Of a stretch of DNA of 64,000 nucleotides, positions 9,069-17,717 are shown in pieces (position 1 is the stretch's first letter; each line of letters opens with the position of its first letter). Made by a program: the position numbers and the translations under genes. The DNA comes from DATKBT01 sp035546295 (lineage in GTDB: Bacteria; Acidobacteriota; Thermoanaerobaculia; Multivoradales; Multivoraceae), in assembly GCA_035546295.1 (NCBI GenBank), contig DATKBT010000014.1, positions 1 to 64,000 of the forward strand, read 5' to 3'. Under the pieces are notes generated by a model that made no database searches, was not told the DNA's origin, and saw only the letters and a program-made list of their open reading frames with translations.

Positions 9069-10096
9069 CGTGACCGGCCGTGGGTGGACAGAGTGGAGCG
9101 CAGGATCTCGAGATGGCGAAGAGCGATGGCACCTCGGGAGTGCTCGGCCAGGTGCTCGGCGGCTCGAGCTCGGAGCCGGGCCCGCAGATCCGGCGAGCCG
9201 AGAACCTCCTGGAGGCGATCGGCGAGGGCTGGGACGTCCCCATTGGGAAAGGTGACGCCGCAAGGGCCGATCGCCTCGGGGAGGCCTCCACCCTCGGAGG
9301 CCACCACCACACAGCCGCAGGCGATTCCTTCGAGGGCGACGATACCGAATGGCTCCTCATATCGGGAAGGGACTACCAGGATCCGGTGCCGGTTGAGCGT
9401 CGGGACCAACTCCCGGTGGGGGAGCGGCCCGACCAGCGCCACCTGTTCGTCCAGGTCGAGCGCCGCGATCTGTGCTCGTAGTGCCGGCTCCTCAGGGCCG
9501 CTGCCGACTACAGTAAGGGATGCTCGCTGCCCCTGCTCGCGAAGCAGCGCCAGCGCCTCTAGGAGCAGATCTGCGCCCTTGTCTGAGACCAGACGGCCGA
9601 CGAAGATCAGGTCGCGTTCCGGCACGATCCCTGGGATGCGACGGAACAGCTCGTCCCGATAAGCGTTCGGAACGACGATCGAGGGCGTGCCGAGGCCTCC
9701 AGCGATCGCGCTGCTCACAGAGATCGAAGCCGCGGCACGGTACAGGAGTCGTTTCTTGATCCGGTCCTGCCAGGCCACGCGCCCATCGGTGCGGCGGTAC
9801 CAGCTGTGGTGCGAAACGACCCACGGCCGCCGTAGGAACAGCAGGGGCCACAGGCCACGGAGGCTGACATTCGCCTGGTAGTAGACGTCGCACCAGCGGG
9901 TCCATCGCAGGAGAGTGGAAGCGGACGGCTGACGCACGACTCGATAGGGCTCACAATCTCGCTCCGGGGCGCTAGTGGTTGTGATCACTACAACGTCGAC
10001 GCCGAACCTTGTGAGGTTCTCCGCTAACATGGCGACAACCGTCTCGAGGCCCCCGATGCTCGGCTTGAAGGCGGGGCTGTAGAGGAGGACTCTCAA
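9065..10096 (-). CDS. Glycosyltransferase family 4 with TTG start
   Basis: 343 residues. RVLLYSPAFKPSIGGLETVV with the GG loop opens the protein; FVGRLVSDKGADLLLEAL, LTVVGSGPEE and RYEEPFGIVALEGIACG (E-x7-E) mark the donor domain. I place the start at TTG 10096, which shares TTGA with the upstream stop at 10093, because residue 1 then sits directly before the first beta strand as in its relatives; the frame upstream reads through the neighbour's coding region without homology. A poor ribosome site suggests coupling to the upstream gene. Sugar specificity unknown. Confidence 0.88.
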   Translation of the reverse strand: MRVLLYSPAFKPSIGGLETVVAMLAENLTRFGVDVVVITTTSAPERDCEPYRVVRQPSASTLLRWTRWCDVYYQANVSLRGLWPLLFLRRPWVVSHHSWYRRTDGRVAWQDRIKKRLLYRAAASISVSSAIAGGLGTPSIVVPNAYRDELFRRIPGIVPERDLIFVGRLVSDKGADLLLEALALLREQGQRASLTVVGSGPEEPALRAQIAALDLDEQVALVGPLPHRELVPTLNRHRILVVPSRYEEPFGIVALEGIACGCVVVASEGGGLPEAIGPCGVTFPNGDVPALADRLQEVLGSPDLRARLRARAAEHLAEHSRGAIALRHLEILRSTLSTHGRSR

Positions 10097-11118
10097 GAGA
10101 TGTCGAGGTGCCGGAGAAACCGAGCCCTCTGCACGGCGAGCGAGTGCCCCTGATACCAGCGATGAGCGTCGTCTGCGATTCGCTGGTGGGTTTCTCGCTG
10201 CTGCTCCGGGATTGCGTGAGGAGCGAGTCGAGCGCTGGAGGGAGGAGATTTCGTCGCGGCGCAGATCGGGAGCGTGCCATTCGCGCAATAGGCTGCGAAG
10301 ATGGTGGACTTAGGAAGGAACTCGAGCGGGTACGCCAGGAAGCCGAAACGAGAGCCACGAAGAATCGCGCAGACCTCCTGGTCCGGTAGCTCACCCAGCA
10401 CCCGTACCGGAACTCCTTCGATGTCCAAAGGGGGCCGAAAGTGCCCAGCGCCGACATCGATCACCTCGGCCGCTTCGAGATCGCGACACGCAACAGCCAA
10501 TTGCCGGATAGTCGACGAAAACGCTCTCCGACGTGCTCCCACTCCGCCGAAGACCACCACACGTGGCTCCCGACTGCTCAGCGGCTCCGGTGTGGGCGTC
10601 TCGCCGACGGAAGAAAAAACGGGCATCACGTCGGGAGAGGGACCGGCATCTCGCAGAAACTCGGCGTAGCGATCCAGCGTGGTCACGGTCGCGTCACTGA
10701 GGTGGGCGATCTGCCGTGCGAGACGGAGCTGCAACCAGCCCAGCCAGAACGAGCTCTGCCAAGGCCGACCCGATGCGCGCACTTCGTGAAAGACGGTGAC
10801 CAGCCGCCGCCTCCCGGCACTCCTCTTCCAGTGACGAAGGGCTCGAACCAGCCAAAATGGACAGCCACGTGTGGCGTATCCGTAATTCGCGTAGTGGAGA
10901 AGCAGCCGGCTCGAGGCGCCGGCTTCGAGGCTCTCGAGCAGATGTGATGCCGAGCGGCGCCACGTTGCGGCACCTTGCCGCCGACCTGATTGCGATGCGA
11001 CCACGTAGCACGATTCGGCTGAGCCCTGCAGGCAGGCTCCGAGCTGAATAGCGTAACCGCCCACACCTTCGGCAGGAGGCGGCAGCGCAGGAACGACGTG
11101 CGCGATTGTCGTGCTCAT
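10093..11118 (-). CDS. Divergent glycosyltransferase-like protein
   Basis: 341 residues. The start MSTTIAHVVPALPPPAEGVGGYA has the strand and GG loop of a GT-B acceptor domain, and VVVFGGVGARRR near 195 resembles the linker strand of GT4 enzymes. No E-x7-E motif is visible; the corresponding region reads AYPLEFLPKSTIFAAYCANG. That pattern is seen in poorly characterised GT4-like proteins of glycan operons that may use another donor or be inactive. It sits between two good GT4 genes, with a TTGA overlap below and an ATGA overlap above. Function is inferred from fold hints and context only. Confidence 0.65.
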   Translation of the reverse strand: MSTTIAHVVPALPPPAEGVGGYAIQLGACLQGSAESCYVVASQSGRRQGAATWRRSASHLLESLEAGASSRLLLHYANYGYATRGCPFWLVRALRHWKRSAGRRRLVTVFHEVRASGRPWQSSFWLGWLQLRLARQIAHLSDATVTTLDRYAEFLRDAGPSPDVMPVFSSVGETPTPEPLSSREPRVVVFGGVGARRRAFSSTIRQLAVACRDLEAAEVIDVGAGHFRPPLDIEGVPVRVLGELPDQEVCAILRGSRFGFLAYPLEFLPKSTIFAAYCANGTLPICAATKSPPSSARLAPHAIPEQQRETHQRIADDAHRWYQGHSLAVQRARFLRHLDIS

Positions 11119-12248
11119 GACCGTGCATGGCCCGCCGTCCAACCACGATAAGCACGGTCGAGGCGATCTATCGCCTCTTCCCACCGCAACGACTGGACGC
11201 GCCGGTGGCCGGCCCTGGCTACCCGGTGTCGCAGCCCGTTGTCCGTGATCAAGCGCTCTAGTCCCGCCGCCAGAGAGGCGCACGCACCTCGCCCGATCAC
11301 GAGCGCCTCTACGTCTGGTTCGACGCTCGCACCCAGACCGGTGGGCGTGACGACAACTGCGCAGCCGCAGGCCATGGCCTCGGCGGTCACCAACCCAAAG
11401 CCCTCGTACAGCGAGGGCACGATAACAATCGCCATGCGGCAATAAAGCTCTCGAAGTTGAATGCCCCGGTCCGCATAGGAAACGACCTGGATCTGATCTA
11501 GGACGTCGTCAGGGAAATGGGCGCGCGGGTCCCAGTCTGAACCTACGCCAATCACCTGAAAGCGCCAATCGCGAAATCGCCTGAGTACCGGTGGTACTTC
11601 AGCACGAATCGTCTCAGTCCCCTTGCGATCGATCCACGATCCGCAGAAGCCAAACACCGGCGCTCGAGTCGTGCCAATGTCGAGCCCAAGGTACTCGTCG
11701 GGAAGCGGGTTCTCGATGGCGAGCCTGCTGGCGGGTGTCGCATATCCGTTCCGTGCCGCGAACTCGAGGTCAGAGTGACTCACGGTCACCAGCGCGTCGA
11801 TGCTCTTGAACGCGCTTTCGGCGAGCCGGTACGCTAGCGCTCTACGGGTCGCGGTGCATTCAGCTCCAGGTAATCGGTCAGCCATTGCCTCCAAGGCATG
11901 AGTCTCCAGGCCATTGGAGTGGGCAACCAGGAGGCAACGTCGTCTGAAAGTTCGACGAAGAAGCCAGACTGCCAGCCAGGCCTCGGCGCCGTAGAACTCG
12001 ATCAGGTCGTAGCGTTGTCTTCGACGCAGCGCCACCGCCAGCGCCATTCCAAGCGCTTGACGGTACCGGATGCCTCGCCGCCATCGCCCAAGCAGCTGAA
12101 AGTCGCTGGGCTGCAAGACGTCCACGTCGTGCCCGTATTCTCGAAGTCCTGCCACATAACGAAGAGTTACATAACCAGAACCGAGATCATCTCGTAGCGG
12201 ACAGTTGGACAGGGTGAGAACTCGCAATCGGCGGTTCCACGACGTCAA
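11115..12248 (-). CDS. Glycosyltransferase family 4
   Basis: 377 residues. RVLTLSNCPLRDDLGSGYVTLRY near the start, VTVSHSDLEFAARNGY at the domain border, GFCGSWIDRKGTE, and LYEGFGLVTAEAMACG giving E-x7-E near 275-283. The linker Asn-Pro-Leu-Pro replaces the more usual VPNGVD. Start ATG at 12248 overlaps the stop of the upstream methyltransferase gene. Base composition begins to fall within and upstream of this gene compared with those at 4-10 kb. The acceptor is unknown. Confidence 0.88.
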   Translation of the reverse strand: MTSWNRRLRVLTLSNCPLRDDLGSGYVTLRYVAGLREYGHDVDVLQPSDFQLLGRWRRGIRYRQALGMALAVALRRRQRYDLIEFYGAEAWLAVWLLRRTFRRRCLLVAHSNGLETHALEAMADRLPGAECTATRRALAYRLAESAFKSIDALVTVSHSDLEFAARNGYATPASRLAIENPLPDEYLGLDIGTTRAPVFGFCGSWIDRKGTETIRAEVPPVLRRFRDWRFQVIGVGSDWDPRAHFPDDVLDQIQVVSYADRGIQLRELYCRMAIVIVPSLYEGFGLVTAEAMACGCAVVVTPTGLGASVEPDVEALVIGRGACASLAAGLERLITDNGLRHRVARAGHRRVQSLRWEEAIDRLDRAYRGWTAGHARS

Positions 12249-12856
12249 GCGGAGCCCAACTTGAGAAATGCGGAAATACTGTCCACAACAGCTAAAAGTT
12301 CCCAGTCACCATAATGGCCATTTTGTACGTCTGTTGCGACTCTAACGGGTCCTGTTGACGCAGACAAATCGGATCTCATGCTGCAAGGGGCGCTATCGTG
12401 AAGGCAAATAGTACCGCCGATCTGCAGCAGCCCGCCCCACGCACGAAAGTCGGCACGCGCTGCTTCGTACGCATGATCCGCATCGATAAATACAAAGTCT
12501 GGCGCAGACTCACCTGCAATAAGGCTCGCGGCGGCGAGCGACGGAAGTTCTACGAATCTCACCTTGCCCTTCCAGCGGCGCACAGTCCTTCCGGCGATCC
12601 AGCGAGCTCCCGAAATACCCACTAGTCTCTCGAATCGTCCTCGCGCAGGATAGTGATCGACAAGAAGCACGTCAGCGTATGGCGGCGTTCGGGCACAAAG
12701 CACGGCGCTCGTCGCTCCCTCATGAACTCCGACCTCCACGAGGCGTTTCCGAGATTCGACCAAACGGCCAATGAAGTTCCTCTCGTCGGCCGTGAGCGCG
12801 GTTGCTGCTGCCCTCAGGCCGAAGATGTAGCGCAAAAGTTCAAACGAGTAGCGCAT
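12245..12856 (-). CDS. Class I SAM-dependent methyltransferase (Methyltransf_24-like)
   Basis: 203 residues. RLVEVGVHEGATSAVL near 37-52 is the SAM-binding Gly-rich loop (E-x-G-x-x-x-G), VLLVDHYP the acidic end of strand 2, and FVFIDADHAYEAARADFRAW the strand-4 signature (FIDADHxYE) of cephalosporin-hydroxylase/TylF-like or Methyltransf_24 families. IGGTICLHDS follows. These enzymes methylate sugars or sugar-like hydroxyls, so methylation of the glycan is inferred. ATGA overlap with the GT4 gene downstream; 60 non-coding bases separate it from the GT2 gene upstream. It lies in the lower-GC patch. Confidence 0.82.
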   Translation of the reverse strand: MRYSFELLRYIFGLRAAATALTADERNFIGRLVESRKRLVEVGVHEGATSAVLCARTPPYADVLLVDHYPARGRFERLVGISGARWIAGRTVRRWKGKVRFVELPSLAAASLIAGESAPDFVFIDADHAYEAARADFRAWGGLLQIGGTICLHDSAPCSMRSDLSASTGPVRVATDVQNGHYGDWELLAVVDSISAFLKLGSA

Positions 12857-12916
12857 TGTGAGGATCCGGAGCGAAGGCAGACAGGAGCAAACTCTCCATG
12901 TACGGCGTCGGTCTGC

Positions 12917-13888
12917 CTAACCTTCGGTGGCCGTCCATCTCCCAGTTGCGGCCAATGGCCGTAGGGCGAATCTGAGTCTGTGGCCAAGACCGCCAAGGGA
13001 GACAAAGTAGGGCGCGACTTGTAGGCCTGCCGCCGTCGCTCGGATTCGGGCTGGTGGGCGGGGGTTCAGTGAGTAGTAGCGTCGCAGTTTCGAGAGCATG
13101 CTGAGTTCGCTCACGTTGAGTAGAGTGAGACGGCTCAGTGCATCTAGCCGCTTCTGCTCCGCCGCGCAGCGCTCGAACCAGTTTCTTCGCCACGGCCGGT
13201 ATTGCCGGGGCGCCGCGTCGAACTCAGTTCGAGCAACGGCGGTGTAGCTAGCTACATGTTGCCGATATGTCTGCAGACGCTTGTTTACAAAACGAATCTC
13301 CCCGCAGGCGGACGCTACTAAGGCGATCCATCCGTCGTGGTACCTAAGATCTTGAGGAATAGGCAATGCCCACCGGAACAAGTGACGCTTGAACATCAAT
13401 GTATGGCTGACGATCCAGTTCTCGGCCAAAAGATGCTTGGTCAGGCGCATTGATCCGTGGCGAAGAGCAAATTTAACTATGTGAGAGTACCTTGTCTCCA
13501 AACTCACTTGCTCAGAAGGCGAAAGATACTCCTGATCATTGCAGTAGACAAGCTCGGCTTGACTACCGTTCGCGACCAGCACCTCGATCTTCGTCGGCCG
13601 CCACAGGTCATCCTGGTCGCACAGCGCGATATACTCCCCTTTGCAACGGGCGATTGCTTTCTCGAAGTTCTTGACGAGTCCTAAACGATGCGGATTGCGG
13701 TAAGCGCGAAGTTTGTTTGCGGACGCGTGCTTGCGCAAGAGATCCCAAGTTCCATCTGATGAGGCGTCATCGCTGACGACGATCTCCAGTGGTGCCCACG
13801 TTTGGGCGAACAGCGTCTCGAGCTGCGCCGTGAGGTGCGGCAGTCCATTGTGAGTAGCAAGCGCGATGGAGACGAGAGGTCTGGTCAT
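12917..13888 (-). CDS. Glycosyltransferase family 2 (rhamnosyltransferase-like)
   Basis: 323 residues. VSIALATHNGLPHLTAQLETL, IVVSDDASSDGTWD near 37-50, and ALCDQDDLWRPTKIE near 87-101 with the QDD acidic site. The CDQDD(L/I)W signature is typical of rhamnosyltransferases and similar O-antigen GT2 enzymes. A His/Asp-rich middle (LRYHDGWIALVASACG) matches the acceptor-side region of that group. Start ATG at 13888 shares ATGA with the upstream methyltransferase stop. The gene has clearly lower GC than the surrounding operon (28 of 60 bases are G or C in 13441-13500), a sign of recent replacement or transfer. Confidence 0.9.
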   Translation of the reverse strand: MTRPLVSIALATHNGLPHLTAQLETLFAQTWAPLEIVVSDDASSDGTWDLLRKHASANKLRAYRNPHRLGLVKNFEKAIARCKGEYIALCDQDDLWRPTKIEVLVANGSQAELVYCNDQEYLSPSEQVSLETRYSHIVKFALRHGSMRLTKHLLAENWIVSHTLMFKRHLFRWALPIPQDLRYHDGWIALVASACGEIRFVNKRLQTYRQHVASYTAVARTEFDAAPRQYRPWRRNWFERCAAEQKRLDALSRLTLLNVSELSMLSKLRRYYSLNPRPPARIRATAAGLQVAPYFVSLGGLGHRLRFALRPLAATGRWTATEG

Positions 13889-14619
13889 ATGGCGGTTGTG
13901 GCGACAGGCGCCCTTTGGGGCTTTCGAGCCAGAGTGCGGTACTGAAATACGAAGAACTCGTGAAGCAAGCCGAGCGTCAAGCGATCGAGCGAGCGGTGGA
14001 AGGCTCCATAGCCGCCCATGTTCTCCGCCATCTGGACGACCTCCAAGCCAGCATCTTCGAACAAGTGGCAGATATTCTTCCGGCAGAAGAAGCGGAGGTG
14101 GCTGCGATCCAGGAGCCCAGCCTCCTCGTAGCGAAAGTCGCCACGGAGGATGATCTGGCGCAGCGACCGGAAGTTGCGGGCGTTGGGGATCGAGCTGAGG
14201 AGCGCTCCTCCCGGGGACAGCAACCCGTGAAGTCGCTTGACGGTGGCCCAGGGGTCGATGAGGTGCTCGAGCACATCGGCGCAGAGGATCAGATCGAAGC
14301 TCTCGGGCGCCAGCCCGAGGTCGGTGGACTCGAAGTTGCAGACGTGGAACTGGTCCACCGCAGGCTCGTCGTGCGGGGCCGGGTCCGGCTCGACGATGTC
14401 GATGCCGACGGTAAAGGATGCGACGCCGCCCGCCTTGGCTGCGCGGAGTGTGGCGCCGCTGCCCGCCCCCAGCTCGAGCACGCGAAGGCCGCGGCGATCG
14501 GCGACCATCTCGAGCAGGTCGCGGCGCGGGGCTTCGAAGTATCCGGAGTGCTTGTCGCGGTAGAGGGCCGCTGCGACGTCGGATTCGGATGACGAGGAGG
14601 ATCGGAGGGCTGTGGTCAT
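13885..14619 (-). CDS. Class I SAM-dependent methyltransferase (Methyltransf_23-like)
   Basis: 244 residues. RVLELGAGSGATLRAAK near 46-62 is motif I, VGIDIVEPD the acidic strand-2 end, FDLILCADVLEHLIDPW near 110-126 the DVLEH signature, and LSPGGALLSSIPNARN motif III. This architecture is common in O-antigen and capsule loci, where members methylate sugar hydroxyls or act as chain modifiers or terminators. ATGA overlaps at both ends tie it to the GT4 gene above and the GT2 gene below. The acceptor atom cannot be told from the sequence. Confidence 0.88.
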   Translation of the reverse strand: MTTALRSSSSSESDVAAALYRDKHSGYFEAPRRDLLEMVADRRGLRVLELGAGSGATLRAAKAGGVASFTVGIDIVEPDPAPHDEPAVDQFHVCNFESTDLGLAPESFDLILCADVLEHLIDPWATVKRLHGLLSPGGALLSSIPNARNFRSLRQIILRGDFRYEEAGLLDRSHLRFFCRKNICHLFEDAGLEVVQMAENMGGYGAFHRSLDRLTLGLLHEFFVFQYRTLARKPQRAPVATTAI

Positions 14620-15845
14620 GACGCTGCTCGGCGACGATCGCTGCGGGCTCTCTCCAGAGCCAGCGAGTATTGGTGGAGGGTCTGGTCGGCGATGGGATCC
14701 CATTGAAACGCGCGGGCCGCGGCCCGGGACGCTCGGGAGCGGCGCTCGTACTCCGACGGCGAGATCGTCAGATGGTCGCAGACGGTGTCGGCGAAGGCTG
14801 CGACGTTGCCCGCGGGGACCAGGCCGTGGTCAGCGACGGACGCCAGGATATCGCGTGGTCCGGGAGCGTCGTAGGCGACCGTGGGGAGGCCGGCGGCGAG
14901 CTTCTCGAGTGCGGCGAAGCCGAAGCCTTCGAGGTAGCTGGGGAAGGCGCCGACGCTCGCCTCAGCGAGCAGCGCGGGTAGTGCGTCGGGATCGAAGTGC
15001 GCGTGGACTTCAACTCTCGGCCGATCGTCTGGCGAGAACCCGGCGAGCACGGCCTGGGGGTTCATGCCGGTGCCGAGCAGCAGCAACCTCGCTGAAGGTA
15101 CGCGGGACCTGACCCGAGCGAAGATCGACGGCCAGTCGTGGGCTCCTTTCCGGCTGTTCCAGGTGCCGATGAAAGCGATCGTCGTCTTAGCCTGCCGAGC
15201 TTCAGGCGACAGCGCGGCGACGCCTAGCCTGTCGAGGCTCTCGGACTGGATTCCGAGCGGCAGGTGGACGGCCTTGTTCGCGAACTGCGGGCGGCTCCTC
15301 ATCCACGCCAGCTCGTCGGTGTTCGGCACCGACAGGAGATCCGCGTGGTGGAACGAGGCCAGGCAGTGGCGCAGACGTCTTCGGGAGGCAGGCAAGACCG
15401 CCGCTGCGAGCAGGCGGTCCCGCGTGGCGGTGCGAGTGGGCCAGCGCCTCGCGGAGATCCGATCCCACTCGAGGTAGAGCGGGATCAGTCCGACCGAGCG
15501 TGCGACCAGGAGGCCCTCGAAGCCGAGACTTGCCTTCGAGAAGGGGACGTCGGTCTGGTTTGCATCGACGACGTCGAAGGAGCTCGCGTGGCGACGGATG
15601 TAGGCGGCGGCTCGCTTGGCGAAGCTCCGGTTCTGGAGGAGATGACTGGCGAGCCGGCCGAGCGGGCCGGCCAGGGGCAGGCGATGCTGGTCCGTAAAGG
15701 CGTCCTCGTAGCTGAACTTCGAGACCTGGTGCCCGCGCTCGGCGAACAGGGCACCGAGCTCTCGCTGCGCGCGAGGGCCGCCGAGGTCGCGGCTCCACCG
15801 GGTGTGGATCAGCATCAGGATGCGCAGCGGCCGACCGCTCTTCAT
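14616..15845 (-). CDS. Glycosyltransferase family 4
   Basis: 409 residues. LRILMLIHTRWSRDLGGPRAQRELG starts the acceptor domain (GGP loop). The donor domain has FIGTWNSRKGAHDWPSIF, LLLLGTGMNP and YLEGFGFAALEKLAAGLP (E-x7-E near 312-320). A basic helix-rich stretch around 150-175 could be the membrane-facing surface. ATGA overlaps connect it to both neighbours. A specific sugar cannot be assigned. Confidence 0.88.
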   Translation of the reverse strand: MKSGRPLRILMLIHTRWSRDLGGPRAQRELGALFAERGHQVSKFSYEDAFTDQHRLPLAGPLGRLASHLLQNRSFAKRAAAYIRRHASSFDVVDANQTDVPFSKASLGFEGLLVARSVGLIPLYLEWDRISARRWPTRTATRDRLLAAAVLPASRRRLRHCLASFHHADLLSVPNTDELAWMRSRPQFANKAVHLPLGIQSESLDRLGVAALSPEARQAKTTIAFIGTWNSRKGAHDWPSIFARVRSRVPSARLLLLGTGMNPQAVLAGFSPDDRPRVEVHAHFDPDALPALLAEASVGAFPSYLEGFGFAALEKLAAGLPTVAYDAPGPRDILASVADHGLVPAGNVAAFADTVCDHLTISPSEYERRSRASRAAARAFQWDPIADQTLHQYSLALERARSDRRRAAS

Positions 15846-16981
15846 GGCTGCGAGCCTCCGGCGGAGGTGCCCGCAGCACCGGTAGTCCTGGATCCGCGGC
15901 TCCGGTTGATCGCATGCTCTGCGCCGAGCTCTGCGTAGGCTTCGAGGCAGCGCCGGACCACTTTCGGCCATGTGAACAGCTCCTCGACGCGCGCTCGCGC
16001 GGCTCGAGAACGGGCCGCCCAGACCTGCCGGTCGTCAGCGAGCGTTCGAATCGCCGCGCGGATCGCTTCGGGGGAGTTCGGCGGCACCAGGATGCCTGCG
16101 GCCCCCGAGCCGACGACCTCGGGCAGGGATGCCGCGTTCGAGGCGACGACCGGACAGCCGCAGGCCATCGCCTCGGCGACAGCCAGGCCGAAGAGCTCGG
16201 CGACTCCGGCGTCGCCGCGAGCGTCCACCGGAGTCGGATGCACCAACGCCATGGCGGCGTGGAGATGACGTCGCACCGCCTCGTCGTCGAGGCCGGAGCG
16301 AAAGTGCACCGTTTTGCCTCGAGCGAGCGCCCGCAGTTCGTCGAGGTATTGCGGGTCCGCTTCGGAGCCGATCACGGTCAGGATGACGTCGTCCGGCAAG
16401 CCTTCGACCAGGTGGTGAATGCCCTTGTGGGAGAGGATCCTGCCCAGGAAGACCACCGACCCGTCGTGCGTGGGCTGGTCGCGCATCGACCACCGCTCGG
16501 TGTCCACGCCGGCATAGATAACGCGAGCGGGTCCCTCCGTGGGTAGCTTGGTGCGCGCGTACTCGGAAATGAAGAGGTAGCCGGTGATCCAGCGAGACTG
16601 ATCGACGTGGTAGGCCGGCGTCCAGCCTCCCCCGCCGAGGTCGGAGACGAAGACCTTGGCGCCGCGCCGCGCGCCCAGCCAGGCGCTCAGGAAGGTGCTC
16701 AGGTAGTTGACCTGGTGGCAGTGGATGACGTCGGCATCGCGCAGGAGCGCGGGCAGGCTCGGTGAGAAGGGGATCAGCTTCCGGGCGGTCCAGTTCCTCA
16801 GGATGTGCCGCTCAAAACTTCCTCCCTCACCCGACCGGGCCGATCGCGGTCCGAAGCTGACGAAGCGCACCCGCGCCTGGGACGACATGCTCCTCGCGAG
16901 CTCTTCCGCGAAGCGTTCGCCGCCTCCGAGGATCGACTCGGGGGCGAAGTACGTCGGGCTCACGTGAACGACTTGGAGCAT
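15842..16981 (-). CDS. Glycosyltransferase family 4
   Basis: 379 residues from the ATG at 16981. QVVHVSPTYFAPESILGGGERFAEEL with a GGG acceptor loop, VIYAGVDTERW at the domain junction, VVFLGRILSHKGIHHLVEGL, and ELFGLAVAEAMACGCPVV (E-x7-E). The frame stays open to 17080, but those extra residues are low-complexity and Arg/Pro-rich. 145 bases separate it from the methyltransferase upstream, so this is one of the few real gaps in the operon and might hold an internal promoter; I see no convincing hexamers there. Confidence 0.88.
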   Translation of the reverse strand: MLQVVHVSPTYFAPESILGGGERFAEELARSMSSQARVRFVSFGPRSARSGEGGSFERHILRNWTARKLIPFSPSLPALLRDADVIHCHQVNYLSTFLSAWLGARRGAKVFVSDLGGGGWTPAYHVDQSRWITGYLFISEYARTKLPTEGPARVIYAGVDTERWSMRDQPTHDGSVVFLGRILSHKGIHHLVEGLPDDVILTVIGSEADPQYLDELRALARGKTVHFRSGLDDEAVRRHLHAAMALVHPTPVDARGDAGVAELFGLAVAEAMACGCPVVASNAASLPEVVGSGAAGILVPPNSPEAIRAAIRTLADDRQVWAARSRAARARVEELFTWPKVVRRCLEAYAELGAEHAINRSRGSRTTGAAGTSAGGSQP

Positions 16982-17126
16982 CGCGATCGAGCGGCTCCGC
17001 GCCGGGCGCGGCTCCGGGGGCGGCTTGGAAAGAGAGTGCAGCTCGCCACGCTCGTCGGAAGCGCCGAGGCTGCTCCCCACGGCTCGCGACGATGACGCCG
17101 TGAAGTGGTTCGAGCCTGCGCCCGCA

Positions 17127-17717
17127 TCAGGCGCCTTCCACGGTAGAGCGCGCGGGCAGCGCCCGAAGCCTGAAGAAGAGGAACCAAGCGGGGAAGATCC
17201 AGCAGAGTCGTCGCTCGTAAAGCGCCGGATGCCGGTTCGCCCAAGCGGCGAAGAACTTCGAGATGCGTCCAGGGTGGAAGGCGATGTTGCGGTGCTCGAT
17301 CTCGAAGCGAGCCTCGGAGTAGAAGCTCCACGGAGATTCGTCGGTGAAGTAGTCGAAGGAGTAGTAGCCGAGATGATGCAGGTGGGTGGGGTCGGTGAAC
17401 GAGTTCGAGCACGAGAAGTGGGGTGTGGTGATCTCGATCCTGCCGTCGGGGCGGAGGAGCCGATGCGCCTCCTCCAGAGCGCGGAGAGGAGCCCGAAGAT
17501 GCTCGATCACGTCGTGCGCGAGGATCAGGTCGTAGTGGTGCTCCGGCAACGGGTAGGGGAGCTGGTCGAGATCCCAGACCAAGTCCGGTCGAACGTGAGA
17601 ACGGATGTCGACGGTGAGCCAGTCCTGCTGCCGCTCGAGGCCGCTACCGAAGTTCAACGTCCGGCGCGAGAGCTGCTCTGGCGTGAGCTCCGACACGGGT
17701 CGCTGCTTCAGCTCCAT
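17127..17717 (-). CDS. SAM-dependent methyltransferase, Methyltransf_11-like
   Basis: 196 residues. LNFGSGLERQQDWLTVDI near 21-38 replaces the classical motif I (a form common in glycan-locus methyltransferases), followed by YDLILAHDVIEHL near 62-74 and HRLLRPDGRIEITTPHFSC. The C-terminal part is aromatic and may pack on the membrane. Start ATG at 17717 lies inside the end of the flippase gene (10-base overlap). A role in modifying the glycan or its lipid-linked precursor is inferred. Confidence 0.84.
   Translation of the reverse strand: MELKQRPVSELTPEQLSRRTLNFGSGLERQQDWLTVDIRSHVRPDLVWDLDQLPYPLPEHHYDLILAHDVIEHLRAPLRALEEAHRLLRPDGRIEITTPHFSCSNSFTDPTHLHHLGYYSFDYFTDESPWSFYSEARFEIEHRNIAFHPGRISKFFAAWANRHPALYERRLCWIFPAWFLFFRLRALPARSTVEGA

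Noticed and set aside
16982..17126. Possible small gene between GT4 and methyltransferase
   Set aside because: Only 145 bases, Arg/Pro-rich in all frames, no ribosome site; taken as a gap.
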